DNA of 64,000 bases. Source: Plasmopara viticola. Lineage: Eukaryota > Oomycota > Peronosporomycetes > Peronosporales > Peronosporaceae. The position numbers were made by a program, and so were the translations under genes. The stretch is taken from NCBI GenBank assembly GCA_001695595.3, contig MBPM02000092.1:186001-250000 (forward strand), written 5' to 3'. The notes beneath the pieces were generated by a model, which was given only the letters and a program-made list of their open reading frames with translations, searched no databases and was not told where the DNA came from. Shown here piece by piece: positions 56,414-64,000 of the stretch (position 1 is its first letter; the number at the start of each line of letters is the position of its first letter).

Positions 56414-57990
56414 TCAGGCTGGCGGTGCACGGTCTTCATTACAAGTCTTTGACTTGTGACCTTCTTGGGTACAGATTCTACACCTGCGCCGTCGCTGAGG
56501 AATCAGTGAATTCTCCACATGTTCAAAATGTGACGGATCACGCTGCGTAGATCCTGAGGGCCGTCCCCTTGTTTGCACGCGGTCCGGCTCTTGCTTATTA
56601 CCCGCTGGACTCTCCAGAATGTGGTTAAGCAGGACCCTTTTGCGATGATCCCCAGCTATCGAGTATTCACTGGTGAATTTTGATAGAGCCTTTTCCAAAG
56701 TTAAAGTGCTTTCCCTCTCTATGACTCTAGGGGGCTGCACTAAGCGCCAATGTTGATCAAAATCGTCCACAGAAAGAGGCTCTGTTTGTTCAAGCAGGGC
56801 ATGACGGCAAGGATGGCCCATTGTTGATTTGATCAGGCCTTGACATATCACATGGTTCGTGTCGCGTCGTCCGTCGTCAAATCGGCGTTTGTATGCGCCA
56901 TAGGCAGGCTTTATACCTGCCACCGAGATTTTACCCATGACCTGGGAGAAGAAGGGGCCAAACTGCATATTGGCAATATCCCTGTGCCTCGCATTCTCCT
57001 GCATGATCACTGCAAGTTGGTCGTCGCATGCAAGCTTCACGGCAGCATCAACTGTCAGCAGATTACCTTTTGACACAGATAACCATTACTTCAAAGCGGA
57101 ATGAGCACTTTCGACACGTGACGTTGTGACATGTCCGTAATGACGCTTGTTTCGGAGGAAAGCGACCACAAATCTGTCCTTCCAGACGAGCCAATTGTCC
57201 TCAACATACCGCAACACAGGAGCATGGGCGCTAAATTTTGTGCGCATTGCCGCAAGATGAACTCCGTTATCGGAAATTTTGTCTTTGGCGGCGAGGACAT
57301 TCCATTGCTTCAAAACGTTTCCCCAGGCCTCCTGCGTAGCGAACGCTCTTCTTTGCCTTGCAAGTCTATTCTTGCAAATATGCCACCGACAAAGAAGTCA
57401 ATTTGCGTTTGGGAAAACTTCACCAATGGCGATCGTTAAGGCAAGTTCCCGGTCAGTCACAAAGGTGCTATTGGTGTCAATGCTGTATTGCAGGAAGACA
57501 TCATGCAGGCGACCCATTGCCCAAAACAGTCCTCTGTTGATCCACTCTTCATAAAGCAATAGGCGAAGGTGAAAGTTGTATTTGCTGCCGTTACACCAAC
57601 GACATGCAAGAGCGGAAAGTTGTACCGGTTCATTTTGTAGGTAGCATCAACTATCCAAATACAGCCGGCGCTGAACTTCTGAGAAATTTCTTTGGCGGTC
57701 GATGATATGATTAACAGATGTGTCAGCTTCTGCTCTGCATCACGTTTTGCGAAATAACGGGTGTTGCCAGCAAGGCTATCAAGTAAGGCGGCGAGTGGGG
57801 TCCGCCCTGCTAACAAGTTGACACGATGAGATGCGCGGATGTTGTAGATGTCTTGCGGTGTTGAGATTATGCCAGACTCTTGACGCAAAGTGGTAACAAT
57901 CCGTGCAGAATTCACACCAGCACGTCCCAATGTCACTACCGAAGCGCGTTGGTCACCTGATAAAGCGCATCCCTGCGGGTGTGCAGACTG
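56414..57990 (-). pseudogene. MULE transposase (disrupted)
   Basis: Reading 5' to 3' on the minus strand: SGDQRASVVTLGRAGVN and RVNLLAGRTPLAALLDSL, then the DDE core with CIWIVDATYKMNRYNFPLLH (first Asp) and TAANTTFTFAYCFM. A frameshift at about 57525-57545 moves to the phase with VFLQYSIDTNSTFVTDREL (second Asp) and AIGEVFPNAN. An in-frame TGA (57398-57400) precedes LLCRWHICKNRLARQ. QWNVLAAKDK leads to RVESAHSALK and a second stop TAA (57086-57088), then KGNLLTVDAAVKLACDDQ. The C-terminus has a zinc knuckle, CRICTQEGHKSKTC (C-x2-C-x4-H-x4-C). Order and motifs are typical of Mutator/FAR1-type transposases. One frameshift and two stops make it non-functional. Confidence 0.85.
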
Positions 57991-58350
57991 GGGCGCATTG
58001 TCAACTTGTGACTGCCAAAGGTCGCCCTGTTGACGTATACTGGCACTGAAAAGACATTTAGTAGAGCTGCTAGAACCCGTTCACATCCGCCTCTAAACAT
58101 GCTCTTCCTTTTGTACGCCGTCCTCTTAAACAGTTGAGTGTGACAGCTTTTATTGCACCTTCTTTTTTGTTACCAACCCGTCTGGTATGCAAGACCATCA
58201 AGGCATATCCTTCTCTTAGTGCATGGGCACAAACTGCGTCCTTGGCTTCTTGCAGAGACTGATGCAGGTTGTGGAGCTAAGCTGTTCATCGGGAGTTCTC
58301 AAGAACTGCGGATACGTGCGCGTGAGCACGTCTTGAGAGTTTGGTGTAAG

Positions 58351-58440
58351 TGCGGCGCAATGACATCAAACAGAATTCGATCAATAAACAAGGGGGTGAG
58401 TGGGAATTATCAAAAGGGTGAGTGGAAATTAACGGTTCCC
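58351..58440. repeat. MULE right terminal inverted repeat
   Basis: Its reverse complement starts GGGAACCGTTAATTTCCACT and matches the left repeat closely over about 90 bp, including the double CCACTCACCC word and the inner TGATGTCATTGCGCC. Confidence 0.88.
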
Positions 58441-58599
58441 ATATTTTAATGCTGGAGTAAATATTGCGCATGACTGAAAGCATAGCTGGCCTCTGGGATT
58501 TATTTCGTTCCGTGCAGAGCGACATTGCAATCAAGACTGCTTTTTATCACTAAAATTATTCTTTATTTGATCCGTACACAATGTTCGCTCGACATGATT

Positions 58600-59241
58600 T
58601 TACGAATGAATTTGTTGCTTTTTATTCTTCTCTACAACCATACCCGGGGCGTCAAACCACACACCGTATGGATGCTCAGAGCCTTTCGGCGGCAACACTT
58701 TAGGAGGACCGACGCTGTTAAGAATGTTGCGCATAATATCGACCTTTAATCCGTACTTGTCCGCTAGCGCCTCGTGTGTCCAGCTCTCGGGCTTTTCATA
58801 GTGTAATCGTAACAACGTTCGCAAATCACTTGACGTCAGTCGACCGCGCACTTTTTCCTCATCGACGCCTCCGATGCCCGTAGAAGACGCAGCGATCGTT
58901 TTATCGATCGGAAGTCGCACGGGCTGCAACGACCGCGGCCGATGGCTACTGGCGGTAGCCTCGAAAGCGCGTGTACTCTCTTCGAGAAATTGAACGCGTT
59001 CGTATTCCTCCCCCTTCTGAACATCGTGCAGTAGCTGCGTCTGCATCTCCAAGAGCTCACCGTAAGAGCCATGGGATTTTGTAGGTGTCGACGACACTTC
59101 GACGGAAGGAACCTGAGTATTTGCATGGAGACTGGTGGCACTCCCACGTGACAGAGCGATCAGACGCTCTAGTGACACGTTGATGCGGATCGCGCGGGTG
59201 CGCGGAGCCGCCGGCAACGTTTTACTCGTGGTGGTGCCCAT
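58600..59241 (-). CDS. Small neugrin-like protein, possibly mitochondrial
   Basis: Single exon. I choose ATG 59241 (MGTTTSKTLPAAPRTRAIRI, 213 aa); an ATG at 59310 in the same frame gives 236 aa. The N-terminus is basic and Ser/Thr-rich and could target mitochondria. The middle is acidic coiled (MQTQLLHDVQKGEEYERVQF). The C-terminal half has LRTLLRLHYEKPESWTHEAL followed by ADKYGLKVDIMRNILNS, a helix-turn-helix-like segment resembling neugrin/Rrg9-type mitochondrial RNA-metabolism proteins, and then PPKGSEHPYGVWFDAPG. Family assignment is tentative. It lies 160 bp from the right end of the MULE, so the transposon sits just past its 3' end. Confidence 0.65.
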   Translation of the reverse strand: MGTTTSKTLPAAPRTRAIRINVSLERLIALSRGSATSLHANTQVPSVEVSSTPTKSHGSYGELLEMQTQLLHDVQKGEEYERVQFLEESTRAFEATASSHRPRSLQPVRLPIDKTIAASSTGIGGVDEEKVRGRLTSSDLRTLLRLHYEKPESWTHEALADKYGLKVDIMRNILNSVGPPKVLPPKGSEHPYGVWFDAPGMVVEKNKKQQIHS

Positions 59242-59641
59242 CGAAAACTCGTACTTAAGTAATACACGTTTTTTTCTCTCATTTCTCGGGTTTATGTATC
59301 TGGGTAACATGCCTCCTAATTGAGAAATTAATACGGCTTGTATCTGCTAAATCCTGTCCTAGCATTCTTTGCATAGTGATGCGCCTGCCTACATCAGATT
59401 CCATGCTTTCCTTCCAGCGATGTCCTTGATACCAATTGATGTAGTAGAGCGATACGTCAATCCGCTTCGAATCTCCAGATGATTGTCACGTGTAGATTAA
59501 ACAAGAAAGAACTCGTACCGTGGTCGTTATCGGAACTATGTCGCTCCGTGCAGCTTAATCTTCATCACATCATTTTGCCTTCGGTGATCGTTTACGAAAA
59601 TCGGCATTTGACAATCGGAGTCTGTGTCACCAAAGCACGTT
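59242..59641. other. Intergenic, same-strand neighbours
   Basis: Between SMG7 (-) and the neugrin-like gene (-); no domain-bearing frame. Presumably the promoter of the neugrin-like gene. Confidence 0.35.
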
Positions 59642-62248
59642 TTATGGGTTCGGCGTGTGGTGCTCTTGATGCTGAGTGCTAATCGAAGCAGTTCCAAAAC
59701 CTGGCGGAGGACGCGTGGGCATCCGTGGAGGCGACGGATCTTGCGTCTCGATTTGGGTCAACGGCGCCGGAGTGCCCAAAAAAGCGCTTAAGCTCGACGC
59801 TTTTTGCTGGTAAAGCGCTGACTCGCGTTCGACAGCTGCTAGGTCAGCCATGGGAGCAAAAAATCGATCTTTGTCGCTGCTTGAGTAAAGACACTTTGCT
59901 CCATTAACATCTCCAAAGGTGCTTAAAGGCATTGAGAAATTTTTGTTCTGTCCACTGCTGTCGCCAAATGACATGCTTAATTCTTGGCCGAAAAACGAAT
60001 TCCCCAACATACCAGTGTTGCCTCCACTCTCTCCCCAACCTAAATGCTGGCTGGAAATAGAACCTCCACCATTAAAGCCAGAATAGCTCAGGGATGCACC
60101 GAACAAAGAATTCCCCGCACCAAATGCACGCTTTTGGTCAAACATGGCATTGCCTTGGCTTTTTGCTGGTGATACTGGACTTGACGCTCGAACGCTAAAT
60201 GCACCACCACCAGAAAACGTCTCCAAAGGAGACACATTACTCGTGAACCCTCCATATTGCTTAGCATATTGGTTTTCCGACACTTCTTTTTGAATTGGAG
60301 ATGGCTGATATACAATCACTTCATCCTCAAAATCGTCATCGTCATCCAAGCCGGTCCCTGCACGAGAGTCGTTACCGAAAACGTCCACTGATTGTTGTTG
60401 CTGCTTAGTATTCTCGGCCGACAAAAACCCGAGATTCAGCGGAGCGAACACCTCTGGTATATTGTGCTGCGTATTCGCTTTGCCAACAACTGGCGAAGTC
60501 GTAAAGTGCCCTGACGCATCGCAAAAGAGAAGTGGGTTTCCTTCGTAGCCATCACACAAATAACGTGCAAAGCGATACAATTTCCACGCACGAATTTGTG
60601 CAGCCTCCAAATCCGGCAAGGGTGTCGACAGTGACGCACCATTTACTCCAGTAGTAGAGGCAGTCTGTAACGCCCAGTCGTCCTGCCACGTAGCCTTCGT
60701 CCCCTTTTGCTCAAGAGGCGCAAAACCTCGCAATTCTATACTTTCTTTCAGTAAATCCTGGCGGGCTCCGATCCCATCACCACTATGTGCACCAGCTCCA
60801 AGAATTAAGGGCGCGAAAAGCTCACGGGTTCGAGCATGGTTGACAAGTTTCGCAAGCGTGTCGAAAAATTCTAACGCAAATTGGTCTGCACTCGTTCCTT
60901 GCTCGCTAGTAGCCACATCACTAAAAAGTTTCTTCTGTCGATGCACCAAAAGTTGCTCTAAAAGCTCCAGCATATCCGGATGCAATTCCAAATAGTCACA
61001 AAAGACACCCACGGGGCCTGCGAGTCGAAACATTGAAACTGCTGAGTCCTGCACGGTTTTTTCATTCAACTTCATGTCCAAACTATCCACGAAAAATTTC
61101 AACACACTGGTAACCAGGCGAATCGAAAGACAAAGTGCATCTTCAACCGGAGAAGCTTGCGAGCGTGACTCCGATGCTCGAATGATACAAAATATGTTCG
61201 TCACAAACAGTTTCAGCAACAACGCATCACCCATGATTCCTGTTTGTAGCAGCGTCCGTATGTCCTTCAAAAGGAGAGCCTCCATATCTCGTGGGTACAT
61301 TAACGCGCCTTCGTGACTGCGCTTCTCTGTCGAAGCTGATGATGCATCATGTGGTGACGATTGCGCAAACAAAATCCCGTGCATCCGCGTCAGACGATGT
61401 AAAAAGCTTTTTAAAAAGGCTGACTTTTCCTTCGACGAAGGTGATGATGATGTCAGCACAATCGGAGCGGCCAAAGGGCGTTGACGACTTCGCTCAAACA
61501 GTAGTGCCAGATTTTCTCCAGCCGTCGAAAATGGCTGTGAGGTCAGTAAACTGCGACAGTACCGGTATACTGCCACTGTCTCTGCCTCGACGTACGTAGC
61601 CAACACTGCCAACTGATTATGCGGATTCCCATTCTCTGGTAACACTGCCAAAGCGCGATAGTACAGTGCTTCGGCCGGTGCAAAGTTCTTTTTAGCCTTT
61701 TGACTGTGCAATTCGCGATAACGCGCCAAATCGCCTAGAAACACATAGCAGCGGTGCAAACTTTGACGACAGCAAGTAATGGCGTCGCTGTCACCCTGAC
61801 CCTGATTGCAATGCAGCCACGAGGCAAAGACATCTCGCAAGCGCGCATAGAAGGCTGCGGATTCAGTCAGAAACTGCTGAAATTCGCTAGACACGCGTGC
61901 AAAATGTTCGCGGACGTTGTGGTCTGCCTGAGCTGCCGCATACTTACGGATGCGCTGGCGAAAGTCCTCGATGCGACGGTAAAAACAAGGTTTCCACAAT
62001 GCTTGCTCTACTTCTTTGCTGGCTGCGAAGGTTGGATGCGCATCTGCCAAACGCGCAGCAGCATCCATTAGTCGGCGCCGCAGTGCATTGGCATCCTGGG
62101 TGTTAGATGGGTTGGCGCGTAGTAGATCCCGTAGCTGCTTGTCCAGTGCCACCAGCTCCCTACAGACATAAAAAGACCGTTGATTACATCAGAAGAGGGT
62201 AGAATAGCGAGGATTAGGCATTTACATGTAGATGCGGCGTGGGTCCAT
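59642..62248 (-). CDS. SMG7: SMG7/EST1-family nonsense-mediated decay factor
   Basis: Two exons: 62226-62248 (only 23 nt, MDPRRIY plus two bases) and 59642-62159, with a 66-nt phase-2 intron (GTAAAT...GTCTGTAG); 846 aa. Splicing gives MDPRRIYMELVALDKQLRDL. The N-terminal 14-3-3-like/TPR domain is clear: LWKPCFYRRIEDFRQRI, CCRQSLHRCYVFLGDLARYR, EALYYRALAVLPENGNPHNQ and LAVLATYVEAETVAVYRYCR. In SMG5/6/7 this fold binds phosphorylated UPF1. The C-terminal half is low-complexity Gly/Ser/Phe/Asn-rich (about 610-800), with no PIN nuclease domain, so SMG7 is favoured over SMG6. The tiny first exon is unusual but frame- and splice-consistent. Confidence 0.87.
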
Positions 62249-62928
62249 GGTAGCTCGGTGGCCAAAGCGGTGGTGCTCGGCTGTGAGGGCGTCAACAGTT
62301 TCGGGTCTGCACCACTGACTTTTAACTTAATTACTAATTCTATAATTTTGGTGTGCAAAATAGGAGATAAAATATAGACCTTTTACACTACGATAACGAT
62401 GTGTTGCGCCGTTTAAACCTGTCGCTAATGTTTAGCCAAAACGGAAAGAGATTTCCATTTATTCTACTGTTTAACGAGCGGACAACCGGTGCTGCCGCTG
62501 TATTTAGGAGAACGCTGCGGCAAATCCAGCGCTCACCAGCTAAGTATTTCTTGATTAAAAAGCTAGTTTTTCCTTTAAAAGTAACGAATACAGGACTCTG
62601 CTTCAGTACAAGCTCGGCGCTGGCGCTCATACTTTCATCTGGCTTGCCTCATTATGTGCCTTTGGTGCGCTCACATAGGAAATTTAAGGGTTTTGCACAC
62701 TTCTAAAATTGTCAAGCGCATACGCACAGCCTCTTGGGTAAACGGTTGATGAAGCGCAGATGCAGAGTTAGGATAGCAGTAACCAATATTTTATTGATCC
62801 CTCTTCACGGAATTGACTTTGGATTGTATCTGAGATTGTAAAACAAAAGTGCAAAATTTGAAGCGCCTTCCGTTCATTCGCAGAACAAATACAACATCAC
62901 AATATACGCTGTGTTGCTAGCAAATTTA
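62249..62928. other. Intergenic with overlapping open frames
   Basis: Frames are open on both strands at 62388-62706; the minus one (62630 ATG, 80 aa) and the plus one (no ATG until about 62431) lack known domains. I cannot support either as a gene. Confidence 0.3.
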
Positions 62929-64000
62929 TCAATAGACTACGGCGTTATGTAGATATTTTTTCGCATGTAATGGCATCTTGACGTCACAGAAATCACACAA
63001 AGGAAAGGATTCTTTCATCTTAGCGAGCGAGTCGTTGAAGTATGCGTTCACAGTATCGAGTGGCATCAGTGAATTAACAACAGGTGGTTGTCGTACCCTC
63101 GCGCTAAATCTGCTCACGTCAGCAGCACCAACCCATTTGTCTTTGATTTTGATCGACGCAGGTCCTTGACTACGTCCAAAAATGCCATACTCCTGCGTCA
63201 CTGTGCCTTGCAACATTAGAGTCGATGAATGCTCACCCGCCGATCCCGGCTGCCCATTTTCTCCAGATGGGCCTTGAATTGCGTGTCCAGCTTCAACGAC
63301 ATAGAATCGGCCGCCACACCCGCCATTACCGCCTCGTCCCGGAAGACTATTTCCCTCACTTCGCACAATCAAGCGCTCAAGCTCAAGCGTTGCCTGTGTG
63401 TTCCTTTGCAAGCCCTTTCCAATCATTCCAGTCCCGGCAGGTATCATGGTGGGGGCAACAATCGGTGCTAATAGTGGGAGACAGCCACTGACTGCGATAC
63501 CAGTCGCTGCTATTGCTGAGCCAGTCGCTGTTAGTAGTAAATGACCAGCGTCCGGCGGCAATTGGCTCTTTGACTGCTTTATAAGCTCTAAGTCAAGTGG
63601 GAGTTTGCTGGAAGCTGATTCCCAATCACTAAGTGACTGAAGAGGTTTCATGAACGATTCCACATCCGATTTGAATCGAAGTATTTGATAATTGATTTCA
63701 GTTGTGGTAATGGCATCACCCCCATTCTGACCATTTCCCCCTCGTTGGCCATTCGAGCGTTTAGCAAATCGTCCACCAATAATTTTATCACAGATTACAA
63801 TTAAGTTCCCCCCTGGTAGACCAGGTGTGCCATGCACACCGTCTTGACCAGGTGCAGCGCGTAATGGTACATGAGGGGGCACTGGATCTTCTGCTGATAA
63901 ATCTACGTGCTTTGCGCCAATTTGCGGAGTCACAACCACAAGATTAGCCCATGCCCGAATATGCACATTGATCGTGACACTTTTGAATCCTATCAAGATA
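62929..64000 (-). CDS. Collagen-like/glycine-rich repeat protein, 5'-truncated by the window edge
   Basis: The minus-strand frame is open to the right edge, so the N-terminus is missing; 355 or more codons are present. Visible are GQDGVHGTPGLPGGNLIVIC, followed by RFAKRSNGQRGGNGQNGGDA, and later PGRGGNGGCGGRFYVVEAGH with QGPSGENGQPGSAGEHSS. These Gly-x-y clusters alternate with short beta-strand-like phrases. Between them lies a hydrophobic segment (AIAATGIAVSGCLPLLAPIV). The clusters are too short for a collagen triple helix and look like turns of a glycine-rich beta structure. Similar alternation occurs in large uncharacterised proteins of several protists and invertebrates, from general knowledge. 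The C-terminus carries CDFCDVKMPLHAKKYL. Function unknown. Confidence 0.7.
   Translation of the reverse strand, partial: ILIGFKSVTINVHIRAWANLVVVTPQIGAKHVDLSAEDPVPPHVPLRAAPGQDGVHGTPGLPGGNLIVICDKIIGGRFAKRSNGQRGGNGQNGGDAITTTEINYQILRFKSDVESFMKPLQSLSDWESASSKLPLDLELIKQSKSQLPPDAGHLLLTATGSAIAATGIAVSGCLPLLAPIVAPTMIPAGTGMIGKGLQRNTQATLELERLIVRSEGNSLPGRGGNGGCGGRFYVVEAGHAIQGPSGENGQPGSAGEHSSTLMLQGTVTQEYGIFGRSQGPASIKIKDKWVGAADVSRFSARVRQPPVVNSLMPLDTVNAYFNDSLAKMKESFPLCDFCDVKMPLHAKKYLHNAVVY

Larger units (their letters stand above)
56117..58440 (-). mobile_element. Mutator-like (MULE) DNA transposon, complete ends, dead transposase
   Basis: A 2.3-kb element bounded by terminal inverted repeats of about 90 bp that both begin GGGAACC. 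It carries a MULE transposase in minus orientation. The ends differ at only a few positions, while the gene has one frameshift and two stops. No convincing 8-11 bp target-site duplication was found: the left flank ends GGATAATTA and the right flank starts ATATTTTAA. Confidence 0.85.

Noticed and set aside
56108..58449. Target-site duplication flanking the MULE
   Set aside because: The 9 bases on each side do not match; either decayed or the ends are shifted by a few bases.
62388..62706. Open frames on both strands upstream of SMG7
   Set aside because: Antisense to each other, no domains; cannot choose either.
1..64000. Bacterial-type features (operons, CRISPR arrays, Shine-Dalgarno sites)
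   Set aside because: Introns, eukaryotic protein families and retroelements show a eukaryotic nuclear sequence; no direct-repeat/spacer arrays were seen.

Overview
The window reads as nuclear DNA of an oomycete, most likely one that still makes swimming zoospores (Phytophthora/Plasmopara-like). The evidence is protein-coding genes with no introns or a few short GT-AG introns (about 50-130 nt) with CTAAC/CTAAT branch points; bZIP factors that lack the invariant Asn of the basic region, a type described in Phytophthora; a secreted GPI-type GH5 protein; degenerate Ty3/gypsy pol sequence of the kind common in oomycetes; and two axonemal genes (CFAP47-like, ARMC2-like). No operons, tRNAs, rRNAs, CRISPR arrays or recognisable RXLR/CRN effectors were seen.

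Layout. 1-1731: 3' part of a multi-pass membrane protein. 1732-5739: gene-free, with a decayed gypsy pol. 5740-7625: RNA m5U methyltransferase with a mitochondrial-type presequence. 8444-18004: very large intronless CFAP47-like gene. 18590-21166: two tandem bZIP genes (-). 21671-23305: GH5 protein (-). 24499-25302: SF3B4 (-). 25303-33815: gene-poor, with a perfect 242-bp tandem duplication and gypsy relics on both strands. 33816-34837: cytochrome b561 (4 exons). 35208-37822: ARMC2-like (-). 37823-39589: gene-free with a gypsy RNase H scrap. 39590-41382: EF-hand-like mitochondrial carrier (4 exons). 41649-42596: third bZIP (-). 42954-46127: calpain-7-like protease (-), head-to-head with a conserved unknown gene (46226-46892). 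46998-48232: FN3 plus coiled-coil protein. 48334-50738: RRN3 (-). 50739-56116: gene-poor. 56117-58440: complete but dead Mutator-like (MULE) transposon with about 90-bp terminal inverted repeats. 58600-59241: small neugrin-like protein (-). 59642-62248: SMG7/EST1-like (-). 62929-64000: partial collagen-like/glycine-rich protein (-), running off the right edge.

The architecture is the classic two-speed oomycete pattern: compact islands of housekeeping genes (RNA modification, splicing, Pol I initiation, NMD, mitochondrial transport, axoneme) separated by 4-9 kb stretches of eroded transposons. Genes are separately transcribed, often convergent or divergent with 100-400 bp between them. The exon models were made by hand from splice signals, phase agreement and reading-frame continuity; they were not checked against transcripts. 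I found no clear new multi-gene system. The most unusual items are the tandem bZIP pair with eroded DNA-contact residues, a GH5 protein that seems to lack its catalytic nucleophile, the MULE with near-perfect ends, and the collagen-like protein at the right edge.
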